Positions 47,625 through 57,517 of a stretch of 64,000 nucleotides of DNA are shown here, piece by piece (position 1 is the first letter of the stretch; every line of letters starts with the position of its first letter). Source of the stretch: Frankiaceae bacterium (lineage in GTDB: Bacteria; Actinomycetota; Actinomycetes; Mycobacteriales; SCTD01); NCBI GenBank assembly GCA_016650445.1, contig JAENVS010000022.1:62001-126000 (forward strand), given 5' to 3'. The position numbers and the translations under genes are program-made. The notes under the pieces are model-generated. The model saw only the letters and a list, made by a program, of their open reading frames with translations, had not been told where the DNA came from and ran no database searches.

Positions 47625-47630
47625 ACCCTA
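47625..47630 (-). promoter_or_regulatory. leuA -10 element overlapping the amidase stop codon
   Basis: TAGGGT is a good actinobacterial -10 (TAnnnT) six bases upstream of the leader GTG. Its first three bases are the TAG stop codon of the upstream amidase gene. No convincing -35 box is seen. Confidence 0.55.
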
Positions 47631-49007
47631 CCCGGCGCGGACTGTCACCGCGTTCGACATCGTGCTCTTGTTGCCGGCGGCGTCGTACGCGTCGACCTGG
47701 AACGTGTAGGACTGCCCGTTCTTCAGGCCCTTCACGGTGTGCGACGTAGCGGCGGTCGTCGCGACCAGCGCACCGCTGCGGTAGACGTGGTAGCCCGTCA
47801 CGCCGACGTCGTCGCTTGACCCGGTCCAGGACAGCTGGACGGACCTCGAGGTCCCCGTGCCGCGCAGCACAGGGGCGGTCGGTGGCGTCGTGTCCGCCGC
47901 CGGCGGGGGGACAGGCGTCCCCCCGATCCGGGCGGCGACGTCCTTGCGGAGCTGCGGCAGCGTTGCGTAGAACGCGCCGCCCGGGCACTCGGTCGAGCCG
48001 TAGTCGCGGTGGCCCCCGATGTTGGCGGTGGTGATCGACGCACCGCTGCTGGGGTTGACGAACGACGACGTCGCCAGCGGGTCGATGCCGTTGCGGTCCG
48101 CCTCCCACGCGAGCACGTCGACCAACGCGCTTCGGGCGGCGGGTGTCGCGTCCTGCGACGTGAGGGTGCCGAGCAAAGCGACCCCGACTGTGCCGCTGTT
48201 CCAGCCCGAGGCGTGCGCACCGGTGACACCACGACCCGCGGCGTCGTCGCCGCTCGGTGAGACGCCGGCGTCATACGTGCGGGCGTGCCGGCCCTCGTAG
48301 ACCTTGCCGGTCTCGTCGACGAGGAAGTTGTAGCCGATGTCGCCCCAGCCCTGCGTGACGCAGTGGTAGTAGTAGATCGACCGGATGCGCGACTGCACAG
48401 CAGCGGGGTCGGTCTCGCCGTTGGGCGTGTCGGTGTGGTGCACGATCAGCTTCCTCGTGGCGTAGAACGCGGGCGGCCAGATCTCCTTACCGGTGCTGTC
48501 GTAGCGCAGGCTCTCGTCGGCCCCCCACGCCGACCGCGCGATCACCGTCGGCTGCGCGACGGCCGCCGAGGCCGCCGCGGGAACACGGTGCCGGGTCACC
48601 GTCCGGGCGCCGTCGGCCATGCCGAGCACCCAGACGCGGGCGAGCACCCGGTCGCTGACGACGCGGACAACCGTCGCGCCGCCGGCACTGCGGACGGCAC
48701 CGTACGTCGTCCCGTTGTGCCGCTGCTCCCCCACCTCATCGCGGCCGGCGTCCACGGCCGGACCGAAGCGCACCCCGTCCCGGCTGAACGACAGCGTCAC
48801 GCGGGCCGCCGGGGCGCCACGCCAGTAGGCCGCCACGTCGGTCGCGACGGACGGCAGTCGCAGCACGACCGACCGCACGCCGGAGGCGCTGGCGGTGTGC
48901 GCGTCGGTGCGGACGGTCACCGAGCTCGCGTAGGCGGTCGGGGTGGCCACGAGCAGCCAGGTCAGCGGCGCGGTGGCGGCGAGCAGGACGGCGATACGAC
49001 GGAGCAC
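47628..49007 (-). CDS. Secreted PGRP-type N-acetylmuramoyl-L-alanine amidase with fibronectin III domain
   Basis: The 459-residue protein has a signal peptide (cleavage near residue 27, TAYAS) and an N-terminal beta-rich region. An Amidase_2/PGRP domain follows with zinc ligands in KLIVHHTDTPN (near residue 184) and ANIGGHRDYGSTECPGGAFY (near residue 328). The C-terminal fibronectin type III module (PPTAPVLRGTGTSRSVQLSWTGSSDD) comes last. It should cleave the amide between muramic acid and the stem peptide outside the cell. Its stop codon doubles as the leuA -10 box. Confidence 0.9.
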   Translation of the reverse strand: MLRRIAVLLAATAPLTWLLVATPTAYASSVTVRTDAHTASASGVRSVVLRLPSVATDVAAYWRGAPAARVTLSFSRDGVRFGPAVDAGRDEVGEQRHNGTTYGAVRSAGGATVVRVVSDRVLARVWVLGMADGARTVTRHRVPAAASAAVAQPTVIARSAWGADESLRYDSTGKEIWPPAFYATRKLIVHHTDTPNGETDPAAVQSRIRSIYYYHCVTQGWGDIGYNFLVDETGKVYEGRHARTYDAGVSPSGDDAAGRGVTGAHASGWNSGTVGVALLGTLTSQDATPAARSALVDVLAWEADRNGIDPLATSSFVNPSSGASITTANIGGHRDYGSTECPGGAFYATLPQLRKDVAARIGGTPVPPPAADTTPPTAPVLRGTGTSRSVQLSWTGSSDDVGVTGYHVYRSGALVATTAATSHTVKGLKNGQSYTFQVDAYDAAGNKSTMSNAVTVRAG

Positions 49008-49088
49008 GGGGGTCCTCGGTGTCGGCAGGCTGGGGCTGTCGCCGCAGTGTCCAGTACATCCCGCTCTGACCGCTATGGCCCGGAGTGA

Positions 49089-49937
49089 CTACTTCTGCAG
49101 GAACTCCCGGACCACGTCGACGAACGCGGCCGGCTCGTCGACCCACGGGAAGTGGCCGGCACCAGGCAGGACGACGGTCTGCGCCGACGGGAAGGACGCC
49201 GCGACGTCGCGGGCCGCCGCGATCCCGGTCAGGGCATCGCGCTCCCCCGCAACGACGAGCACCGGCGCGCGGACCTCCTGTAGCCCGGCCAGCAGAGCGC
49301 CGACGTCGACGTCTTGTTCGTTGACCGGGCCGAAGCCGAGCTCGGCGCGCTTGCTCACCTGCCTGTCCGCCGTGGCGGCGTGGGCCTGCGCGCGCTCGTC
49401 CCACCTGCCGTAGAGGAACGGCCGGGCGGCCCTCCACAGCGTCTGCTGCTGCGACGGGGGCGCCGTCTCGAGGGCGTCGAGCGCCTCGCGCGCGTCGGCG
49501 TACCAGGGCTCACCGGCCCGGGCAGCGACGAGCTCGTCGACGTCGGTGCGGTCGCTGCCCTGCAACCGGCCACTCGGGGTCACGAGGACCAGCGACGAGA
49601 CCCGGTCGGGGTGCGCGGACGCCCACGCCTGCGCGACGATCGTGCCCGCGGAGTGCGCGAGGACGTCGGCTGCGTCGAGCGCAAGGTGCACGCGCAGCGC
49701 CTCGACGTCGTCGGCGAGCCGGTCGAAGCGCAGCGTCGTCGGGTCAGCCGGCACCTCGCTGCGACCGGTCGCGCGCGCGTCGAGCATGACCAGCGTGCGA
49801 TCGGTGGACAGGCCGCCGAGGTCCTCGAGGTAGGCCGCTGCCCGTCCCGGCCCGCCGGGCAGGCAGATCAAAGGCGGGCCTTCGCCGACCTCGGCGTACG
49901 AGAGCTTCGTGCCGTCGTACGACGCGAAGGTGCTCAG
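49089..49937 (-). CDS. Alpha/beta hydrolase (proline-iminopeptidase-like)
   Basis: The conserved fold begins STFASYDGTKLSYAEVGEG, then the oxyanion segment LICLPGGPGRAAAY, the Asp-rich MLDARATGRSEVP, nucleophile elbow VLAHSAGTIVAQAW, acid in VVAGERDALTG and His in GAGHFPWVDEP, giving a complete triad. The frame has no ATG, GTG or TTG before TTG 49871, which would cut off strand 1. A CTG at 49937 overlapping the serA stop (CTGA) restores the full domain and is my preferred start (282 residues). Substrate unknown. Confidence 0.75.
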   Translation of the reverse strand: MSTFASYDGTKLSYAEVGEGPPLICLPGGPGRAAAYLEDLGGLSTDRTLVMLDARATGRSEVPADPTTLRFDRLADDVEALRVHLALDAADVLAHSAGTIVAQAWASAHPDRVSSLVLVTPSGRLQGSDRTDVDELVAARAGEPWYADAREALDALETAPPSQQQTLWRAARPFLYGRWDERAQAHAATADRQVSKRAELGFGPVNEQDVDVGALLAGLQEVRAPVLVVAGERDALTGIAAARDVAASFPSAQTVVLPGAGHFPWVDEPAAFVDVVREFLQK

Positions 49938-51523
49938 ACCAGATCCACGGAGCGGGCCGAGGTCGCGCCGATGGCGGTCGCGATGTCGTCGAGGACATCA
50001 CCGGGAACGGCGCTGTCGACGGTGAGCGCCATGAGGGCGTCGCCGCCCTGCGAGGTACGGCTCACCTGAGCGCCGGCGATGTTGACACCGGCCGCGCCGA
50101 GCGCAGCCCCTACCCGGCCGACGATGCCGGGCTGGTCGGCGTACCGGAAGAAGAGCAGGTGGTCGGCGGCGAGCAGGTCGACGTCGAACCCGTCCACCTC
50201 GGTCAGCTTCTCGACCTGACGGGTGCCGCTCAGCGTGCCGGAGACCGACACCGTCTCGCCGGTGGGCAGGACACCGCGCACGGTGAGCAAGTTGCGGTAG
50301 TCCGGGCTCTCGGCGTTCTTCGTCAGCGACACCTGCACACCACGCTCAGCCGCCAGCGCTGGCGCGTTGACGAACGTGACGGACTCCTCGACGACGTCGG
50401 CGAAGACGCCCTTGAGCGCAGCGAGCTGAAGGACCGACACGTCGTGCGCGGCGATCTCGCCACGGACCTCGACCTCGAGCGTCGAGGCGACGTGACCGGC
50501 CAGCGCCGTGAACACCCGCCCCAGCTTCTCCACGAGGGGCAGGGCGGGACGCAGCTCGGCTACGACGGACCCCCCGGCTTGGACGTTGACCGCGTCCGGG
50601 ACGAAATCACCCTCCAGCGCGAGCTTCACGGAGCGGGCGACGGCGATGCCGGCCTTGTCCTGCGCTTCGTGCGTGGACGCACCGAGATGCGGCGTGACGA
50701 CGACGTTGTCGAACTCGAAGAGCGGCGACTCGGTAGTCGGCTCCGTGGCGAAGACGTCGATCCCGGCGCCGGCGACGTGGCCGCTCTTCAGCGCCTGGGC
50801 GAGCGCGTGCTCGTCGATGAGCCCGCCACGCGCGGCGTTGACGATGCGGACGCCCGGCTTGCACAGGGCCAGCTCCCGCTCACCGATCATTCCGATGGTC
50901 TCGGGCGTCTTGACGGTGTGGAGCGAGATGAAGTCGCTCTGTGCCAGGAGCTCGTCGAGCGAGACCAGCTGCACACCGATCTGGTTGGCGCGGGCCGGCG
51001 CGACATAGGGATCGAACGCGATCAGTCGCACGCCGAAGGCGCTCATCCGCTGGGCGAACAGGACACCGACGCGACCGAGTCCGATGACGCCGACCGTCTT
51101 GTCGGCGATCTCGACGCCGGTCCACTTGCTGCGCTGCCAGCTGCCGGCCTTCAGCGCCGAGGCAGCCGGGGCGATGTTGCGGGCGCAGGCCAGAAGAAGG
51201 GCCACGGCGTGCTCGGCAGTCGTGACGATGTTGGACTGCGGGGCGTTGACGACCATGACGCCGCGGGCGGTGGCGGCGGGTACGTCGACGTTGTCCAGCC
51301 CGATGCCGGCCCGGGCGATCACCTTGAGTCGAGGCGCCGCGGCCAGCGCCTCGTCGTCGATCTGGGTCGCGCTGCGGATGAGCACGGCATCGGCCTCCGC
51401 CAGCGCCGGCAGCAGCTGACTGCGGTCGGCACCGTCGACATGGCGGATGTCGAAGCCGTCGCCGAGAACGGCGAGAACGGACGGGGCGAGCTCCTCGGCG
51501 ATGAGCACGACGGGCTGGTTCAC
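49934..51523 (-). CDS. serA: D-3-phosphoglycerate dehydrogenase
   Basis: SerA catalyses the first step of serine synthesis. The 529-residue length is that of the long actinobacterial type with an intervening ASB domain and C-terminal ACT domain. Motifs are ARAGIGLDNVDVPAA, the NAD-binding VIGLGRVG, NAARGGLIDEHAL with the active-site Arg, TPHLGASTHEAQDKAG with the catalytic His, and the ACT segment ADQPGIVGRVGAALGAAGVNIAG. GTG 51523 follows GAGG. It lies between ilvC and leuB, as in mycobacteria. Confidence 0.95.
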   Translation of the reverse strand: MNQPVVLIAEELAPSVLAVLGDGFDIRHVDGADRSQLLPALAEADAVLIRSATQIDDEALAAAPRLKVIARAGIGLDNVDVPAATARGVMVVNAPQSNIVTTAEHAVALLLACARNIAPAASALKAGSWQRSKWTGVEIADKTVGVIGLGRVGVLFAQRMSAFGVRLIAFDPYVAPARANQIGVQLVSLDELLAQSDFISLHTVKTPETIGMIGERELALCKPGVRIVNAARGGLIDEHALAQALKSGHVAGAGIDVFATEPTTESPLFEFDNVVVTPHLGASTHEAQDKAGIAVARSVKLALEGDFVPDAVNVQAGGSVVAELRPALPLVEKLGRVFTALAGHVASTLEVEVRGEIAAHDVSVLQLAALKGVFADVVEESVTFVNAPALAAERGVQVSLTKNAESPDYRNLLTVRGVLPTGETVSVSGTLSGTRQVEKLTEVDGFDVDLLAADHLLFFRYADQPGIVGRVGAALGAAGVNIAGAQVSRTSQGGDALMALTVDSAVPGDVLDDIATAIGATSARSVDLV

Positions 51524-51695
51524 AGGAGAGTCCTCGGCGGATCGACGGCTGGCGAACGGGACCCTGGGGGGCACGTCGTTGTGCTCCGTCGGAGCGTCCC
51601 AGTCTACGGGCGCAGCCGCGACCGACCCGCCGCGAGCACGTCCTGTCACTATGAAGCCCGTCACTGCCGTCCCCCTGCGGCAGGAACACCCTGGA

Positions 51696-53945
51696 GTGCG
51701 TGTGCGCGTCACCCTGCCGGTCCGATCGATCGCCGCGGCCATCCTTGCCGCGGCCCTGGTGGGCTCCGGTGCGGTGGGCGCACAGCCGGCGGCAGCGCAG
51801 GCCGCGTCGCAGACGATGGTCAAGCTCCCGCCGGTCCAGCTGCTGCGCAGCGCGGCGCCACAGCCCGGCGCGGCTGCCACCGGCCAGGCCCGGCTGCAGC
51901 GGCGCTCAGCGGCCGTCACGCGGCCGCCGATCTCCACCTGGAACGTCACCTACACCGGGTTCACCCCGGAAGCCCATGCTGCCTTCCAGGCCGCGGTCGA
52001 CACCTGGGCGGGCCTGGTGGCCTCCGACGTCCCGATCAACGTCTGCGCGACGTTCAAGGACCTCGGCGGCGAGGGAGTCCTCGGCCAGGCCGGGCCCAGC
52101 GACTTCGTCTCGCTGCGGCGAGATGGCAACGGCGGCACCGGCCGCACCTACTACCCGCTGGCTCTGGCCAACGCGCTCACGCGCACCGACCTGTCACCAC
52201 CGACTGACAGCGCAGACCCGTGCTCGGGCGCGGACATCTCGGCCGACTTCAGCAGCACCGAGCCCTGCGTCTACTACGGCACCGACGGCGCACCTCCGGC
52301 GAGGTGCACGGACAACGGCGGGGCGACCGGCTACGTCGACTTCCAGACGATCGTGCTGCACGAGCTGGGACACGGGCTCGGCTTCCTCGGCTCGGCCGAC
52401 GTCGAGAGCGGCTTCGGCTACTTCGGCACCAGGGAGCAACCCGACCCCACGATCTACGACCGGTTCGTCGCGCAGTCGGCCGGCGCCGTGCAGGGCAAGC
52501 GCATCACGAGCTACACCAGCGGCACGACGGCGCTGGGTACCGCGCTGACGAGCGACGCGCTGTACTGGGATGGTCCTGCCGGCAAGGCCGCCAACCGGGG
52601 GCGCCCGGTCCGGCTCTACGCGCCCGGCACGTTCGCCCCGGCGAGCAGCTTCAGCCACCTCTACGACACGGACTTCCCTGCGGGTAACCGCGACGCCCTG
52701 ATGACCCCCTTCATCGGCGACGGCGAGGTCGTGCACGAGCCCGGCGAGGTCGTGCTGGGGATGTTCGGCGACACGGGCTGGGCAGTCCCGCAGCCGCCCG
52801 GCGTGCGCTACACGCCCGTCGAACCGGTGCGCATCATGGACACCCGCAACGGCACCGGCGGGCTGTTCGGCCGCCTCGGCACGGGTCGCACCGTGGACCT
52901 GTCGGTCGTCGGGGGCTCGACCGGCGTGCCGACGTCCGCGACTGCCGTCGTCCTGAACGTGACGGGAGTGGGGCCGGCCACCTCGACCGATCTGCGCATC
53001 TACCCGACCCCCACGTCCGGCTCGGCCCAACCGCTCGTGAGCAACCTCAACCTGCGACCGGGGGCGATCAGGGCCAACCTCGTGACCGTCCCCGTGGGCG
53101 ACAACGGGCGGGTCCGCATCCTCAACAGCGGCGGCGCGCCGCACGTGCTCGCGGACGTCCAGGGCTGGTATGGCCCGACGGGCGGTGCGGCCTACGAGCC
53201 GACGTCGCCGGTGCGGCTGCTCGACACCCGTGACGGCACCGGCGGGGTGCCGGTCGCCCCGGTCCAGGCAGGCGGCACCCTCGACCTGACCGTGACGGGC
53301 GGCCCCCGCGGCGTACCAGGCACCGCCGTGGCCGTCGTGCTGACCGTCACCGCGGTCAACGCCGCGGCGACCACGGACGTCCGCGTCTACCCGACGCCGT
53401 CCGACGCGACGGCAGGCCCTCCGGAGGTCAGCAACATCAACCTCGGGGCGCGCCAGATCGTCCCCAACCTGGTGATCGCGAAAGTGGGAGCCGGCGGCGC
53501 CGTGCGGCTGAGGAACAGCGCCGGCCAGGTCGACCTGCTGGCCGACCTGGCGGGCTGGTTCGACGCCGGACCCGACGGGGCGCTCTTCCACGTCCTCGCG
53601 CCCCAGCGGGTGCTGGACACGCGGACCCAGGTCGTGAAGCGGCTGTCGGCCGGCCAGACGCGGGACGTGCCGATCGCCGGCGTCGCCGGCGTGCCGTCGA
53701 CGGGTGCCGAGGCCGTCGTGGTCAACCTCACGGGCGTCGACGCGAGCCAGACGACCGACGTGGCCGTCTACCCGACCCCGAACGACTCCAGCTTCCCGCT
53801 GGCGTCCAACCTGAACCTGCTCACGCACGAGACCGCGGCAGACCTCGCGGTCGTCGCCACCGGGCTCGGCGGGCAGGTCCGACTGCGCAACAGCACCGGT
53901 GACGTCGGCATCGTGCTCGACGTCACCGGCTGGTTCGGGCCCTAG
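51696..53945 (+). CDS. Secreted matrixin-like metalloprotease with three C-terminal beta repeats
   Basis: After a signal peptide (RSIAAAILAAALVGSGAVGA) the protein has a zincin-type helix HELGHGLGFLG near residue 220. The usual third ligand of HExxHxxGxxH is Gly here. The C-terminal half holds three repeats of about 120 residues, each starting PVRLLDTR-like and ending GWYGP, GWFDAG or GWFGP, a surface module common in Actinobacteria. GTG 51696 (AGGAA nine bases upstream, 749 residues) is preferred; ATG 51651 gives a long N-region. It converges on ilvC with 13 bases between stops. Confidence 0.75.
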   Translation: MRVRVTLPVRSIAAAILAAALVGSGAVGAQPAAAQAASQTMVKLPPVQLLRSAAPQPGAAATGQARLQRRSAAVTRPPISTWNVTYTGFTPEAHAAFQAAVDTWAGLVASDVPINVCATFKDLGGEGVLGQAGPSDFVSLRRDGNGGTGRTYYPLALANALTRTDLSPPTDSADPCSGADISADFSSTEPCVYYGTDGAPPARCTDNGGATGYVDFQTIVLHELGHGLGFLGSADVESGFGYFGTREQPDPTIYDRFVAQSAGAVQGKRITSYTSGTTALGTALTSDALYWDGPAGKAANRGRPVRLYAPGTFAPASSFSHLYDTDFPAGNRDALMTPFIGDGEVVHEPGEVVLGMFGDTGWAVPQPPGVRYTPVEPVRIMDTRNGTGGLFGRLGTGRTVDLSVVGGSTGVPTSATAVVLNVTGVGPATSTDLRIYPTPTSGSAQPLVSNLNLRPGAIRANLVTVPVGDNGRVRILNSGGAPHVLADVQGWYGPTGGAAYEPTSPVRLLDTRDGTGGVPVAPVQAGGTLDLTVTGGPRGVPGTAVAVVLTVTAVNAAATTDVRVYPTPSDATAGPPEVSNINLGARQIVPNLVIAKVGAGGAVRLRNSAGQVDLLADLAGWFDAGPDGALFHVLAPQRVLDTRTQVVKRLSAGQTRDVPIAGVAGVPSTGAEAVVVNLTGVDASQTTDVAVYPTPNDSSFPLASNLNLLTHETAADLAVVATGLGGQVRLRNSTGDVGIVLDVTGWFGP

Positions 53946-53958
53946 CCGGTCCGTTCGC

Positions 53959-54993
<1,035 letters not shown>

Positions 54994-55521
54994 CTAGGCA
55001 GAAACGGAGCGAAGGCGCGTCTCGGCGCCGGTGATGGAGCGGGAGCCGCGGCCGACCGCGACGAGCCCTGACTGGACGAGCTCGCGGATGCCGAACGGCT
55101 CGAGCACCTTGATGAGCGCGGCGAGCTTGTCGGCGGTGCCCGTCGCCTCGATCGTGACGGCGTCGGTCGCGACGTCGACGACCTTCGCGCGGAACAGCTG
55201 CACCGTCTCGAGCACGTGCGACCGCGACGTGAGATCCGCCTTGACCTTCACCAGCAGCAGCTCGCGCTGCACGCTCGCGTTGGGATCGAGCTCCACGATC
55301 TTCAGGACGTTCACGAGCTTGTTGAGCTGCTTGGTGACCTGCTCGAGCGGCAGGTCCTCCACCTCGACGACGATCGTCATCCGGCTGACGCTCGGCGTCT
55401 CGGTCGGCCCAACCGCGAGCGAGGAGATGTTGAAGCCGCGCCGGCTGAACAGCGAAGCAACGCGGGCGAGGACACCAGGCTTGTCCTCGACGAGCACGGA
55501 GAGCGTGTGGGTGGTTGCCAT
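54994..55521 (-). CDS. ilvN: Acetolactate synthase small (regulatory) subunit
   Basis: IlvN binds valine and activates and feedback-regulates IlvB. The 175-residue protein has an N-terminal ACT domain (HTLSVLVEDKPGVLARVASLFSRRGFNISSL) and a second ACT-like half (RELLLVKVKADLTSRSHVLE onwards). ATG 55521 follows the ilvB stop by one base (TGACATG), so translation is tightly coupled. Full length for the family. Confidence 0.96.
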   Translation of the reverse strand: MATTHTLSVLVEDKPGVLARVASLFSRRGFNISSLAVGPTETPSVSRMTIVVEVEDLPLEQVTKQLNKLVNVLKIVELDPNASVQRELLLVKVKADLTSRSHVLETVQLFRAKVVDVATDAVTIEATGTADKLAALIKVLEPFGIRELVQSGLVAVGRGSRSITGAETRLRSVSA

Positions 55522-55522
55522 G

Positions 55523-57286
55523 TCAGACCAACTCGTCGCTGTCGTAGTCGGGCCGCGTGTCGCGCGCCGCGAGGATCTCGTCGTTGCTCGTGCCGGCCGG
55601 CACCATCGGCCAGACCATCGCGTCCTGGCCGACGACGAAGTCGATGACGACGGGCATGTCGTCGACGGCCATCGCCTTCTCGATCGTCGCGTCCACGTCG
55701 TCCTTGGTGTCGCAGCGCAGGCCAATGCAGCCCATCGCGTCGGCGAGCTTGACGATGTCCGGGATCCGCTTGGACTGGAGGTTGGTGTTGCTGTAGCGAC
55801 CCTCGTAGAACAGCGTCTGCCACTGCCGCACCATGCCGAGGTTGCCGTTGTTGATGACCGCGACCTTGATGGGGATGCCTTCGATGGCGCAGGTGACGAG
55901 CTCCTGGTTGGTCATCTGGAAGCAGCCGTCGCCGTCGATCGCCCAGACGGTCGCCTCCGGGCGGCCGACCTTCGCCCCCATCGCGGCAGGCACGGAGTAG
56001 CCCATGGTGCCCAGGCCGCCGGAGTTGAGCCAGGTGTACGGGTTCTCGTAGGAGATGAACTGGCTGGCCCACATCTGGTGCTGGCCGACACCGGCGACGT
56101 ACAGCGCCTCGGGCCCACCGATGGCACCGATGCGGCTGATGACGTGCTGGGGCGCGAGCGAGCCGTCGGTGGGCTCCTCGTAGCCGAGTGGGTACGTCCG
56201 GCGCCACTGGTCGACGGTCTTCCACCAGCCGGTGATGTCGGCGCGCGTGCCGCCGTCGTACAGCTCCTTCACCGCGGCGATCAGCTCGATGATCGTCTCG
56301 CGGCAGTCGCCGACGATCGGCACATCGGCCTCGCGGTTCTTGCCGATCTCCGCCGGGTCGATGTCGGCGTGGATGACGGCGGCGTCGGGCGCGAAGGTCG
56401 ACAGCTTGCCGGTGACGCGGTCGTCGAACCGCGCGCCGAGGGTGATGAGCAGGTCCGACTTCTGTAGCGCCGTGACCGCGGCGACGGTGCCGTGCATCCC
56501 GGGCATGCCGAGGTGCTGGGTGTGGCTGTCGGGGAAGGCACCGCGCGCCATCAGCGTCGTGACGACCGGGATGCCCGTCAGCTCGGCAAGCACCCGGAGT
56601 TCGGCGGCCGCCCGCGCCTTCAGCACACCTCCGCCGACGTAGAGCACCGGGCGCTTCGCGGTGGCGATGAGCTTGGCTGCCTCGCGGATCTGCTTGGCGT
56701 GCGGCTTCGTCGTCGGGTGGTAGCCGGGAAGGTCGAGCGTCGGCGGCCACGCGAACGTGCCGCTCGCCTGGAGGATGTCCTTCGGCAGGTCGACGAGGAC
56801 CGGACCGGGCCGCCCCGTCGACGCCAGGTGGAACGCCTCCGCGATCGTGCGGGGGATGTCATCGACGTGCTGCACCAGGAAGTTGTGCTTCGTGATCGGC
56901 ATCGTGATGCCGCAGATGTCGGCTTCCTGGAACGCGTCAGTGCCGATCGACATGCTCGGCACCTGACCGGTGATCGCCACGATCGGCACCGAGTCCATGT
57001 AGGCGTCCGCGATCGGCGTCACGAGGTTGGTCGCACCGGGCCCGCTGGTCGCCATGCAGACGCCGACCTTGCCCGTGGCCTGCGCGTAGCCCTCGGCGGC
57101 GTGCCCGCCGCCCTGCTCGTGCCGCACGAGGATGTGCCGCACGGTCTTCGAGTCGAAGAGCGGGTCGTACGCCGGCAGGATCGCGCCGCCGGGGATCCCG
57201 AAGACGACCTCGGCGCCGACGCTCTCCAGGGATCGGACGAGCGACTGGGCACCGGTGACGGTGCCACCGCTTTCTTGGCGAGACAT
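55523..57286 (-). CDS. ilvB: Acetolactate synthase large (catalytic) subunit
   Basis: IlvB is the ThDP-, FAD-dependent catalytic subunit forming acetolactate (Val, Leu) or acetohydroxybutyrate (Ile). The 587-residue protein has [15 protein letters not shown], the catalytic Glu in [16 protein letters not shown] near residue 58, [17 protein letters not shown], and the ThDP site [16 protein letters not shown] to [15 protein letters not shown] 57286 is set by AAGGAT upstream and by the attenuator terminator ending 30 bases before. First gene of ilvB-ilvN-ilvC. Confidence 0.97.
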   Translation of the reverse strand: MSRQESGGTVTGAQSLVRSLESVGAEVVFGIPGGAILPAYDPLFDSKTVRHILVRHEQGGGHAAEGYAQATGKVGVCMATSGPGATNLVTPIADAYMDSVPIVAITGQVPSMSIGTDAFQEADICGITMPITKHNFLVQHVDDIPRTIAEAFHLASTGRPGPVLVDLPKDILQASGTFAWPPTLDLPGYHPTTKPHAKQIREAAKLIATAKRPVLYVGGGVLKARAAAELRVLAELTGIPVVTTLMARGAFPDSHTQHLGMPGMHGTVAAVTALQKSDLLITLGARFDDRVTGKLSTFAPDAAVIHADIDPAEIGKNREADVPIVGDCRETIIELIAAVKELYDGGTRADITGWWKTVDQWRRTYPLGYEEPTDGSLAPQHVISRIGAIGGPEALYVAGVGQHQMWASQFISYENPYTWLNSGGLGTMGYSVPAAMGAKVGRPEATVWAIDGDGCFQMTNQELVTCAIEGIPIKVAVINNGNLGMVRQWQTLFYEGRYSNTNLQSKRIPDIVKLADAMGCIGLRCDTKDDVDATIEKAMAVDDMPVVIDFVVGQDAMVWPMVPAGTSNDEILAARDTRPDYDSDELV

Positions 57287-57315
57287 CTCGGTTCATCCTT
57301 CGCGTGCTGGGGCAA

Positions 57316-57348
57316 CAAAAAACCCCTCGTGCGGAGCACGGAGGGGTG
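57316..57348 (-). terminator. ilvB attenuator terminator
   Basis: On the minus strand ACCCCTCCGTGC and GCACGAGGGGT (one bulged C) form a stem with loop TCC, followed by six T. It lies 30 bases before ilvB. Its loop/3' arm (CTCCGCAC) is complementary to GTGCGGGAG in the upstream hairpin, giving a possible alternative fold. Confidence 0.85.
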
Positions 57349-57386
57349 AGCGCGTCTGCCGGGAGCCTGTCTCCCGCACACGCGCT
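57349..57386 (-). promoter_or_regulatory. ilvB leader hairpin
   Basis: AGCGCGT pairs with ACGCGCT outside an inner GGGAG/CTCCC stem. The leader stop TAG lies at the 5' arm. The hairpin abuts the terminator at 57316-57348, as in ribosome-mediated attenuators. Confidence 0.75.
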
Positions 57387-57411
57387 AGCTAACTACGACG
57401 AGGTGAAGCAC
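57385..57411 (-). CDS. ilvB leader peptide (Leu and Val codons)
   Basis: From GTG 57411 the frame reads MLHLVVVS then TAG: CTT CAC CTC GTC GTA GTT, two Leu and three adjacent Val codons before the hairpin. The GTG is 6 bases after the -10 box, so it is probably the mRNA 5' end. The same frame continues up to an ATG at 57441 (MSRSLTQSGNVLHLVVVS), but that ATG overlaps the -35 box and is unlikely to be transcribed. Confidence 0.78.
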   Translation of the reverse strand: MLHLVVVS

Positions 57412-57417
57412 GTTGCC

Positions 57418-57446
57418 AGACTGCGTGAGGCTGCGGCTCATGTCAA
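57418..57446 (-). promoter_or_regulatory. ilvB promoter
   Basis: A perfect -35 TTGACA (57441-57446) and CAGTCT (57418-57423) are separated by 17 bases and point at the leader GTG at 57411. Confidence 0.75.
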
Positions 57447-57450
57447 GCCA

Positions 57451-57468
57451 GTGGGACGGTCGTCCCAC
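57451..57468. promoter_or_regulatory. Perfect palindrome between ilvB and the divergent hydrolase gene
   Basis: GTGGGACGGTCGTCCCAC: two 7-base arms with a 4-base centre, 4 bases upstream of the ilvB -35 and about 37 bases upstream of the hydrolase -10. A further half-site CGTCCCA lies at 57481-57487. The form is typical of TetR- or GntR-family operators. The cognate regulator is not in view. Confidence 0.6.
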
Positions 57469-57504
57469 ATGCTGGTACGCCGTCCCAGCTCACGGCGATC
57501 GATC

Positions 57505-57510
57505 TAGAGT
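57505..57510 (+). promoter_or_regulatory. -10 element of the hydrolase gene at 57518 (leaderless)
   Basis: TAGAGT lies seven bases before the GTG start, with no ribosome site between, which suggests a leaderless mRNA. Confidence 0.5.
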
Positions 57511-57517
57511 CCCCGCT

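Noticed and set aside
57412-57441. ATG 57441 as the start of the ilvB leader peptide
   Set aside because: This ATG overlaps the -35 hexamer TTGACA and should lie upstream of the transcription start.
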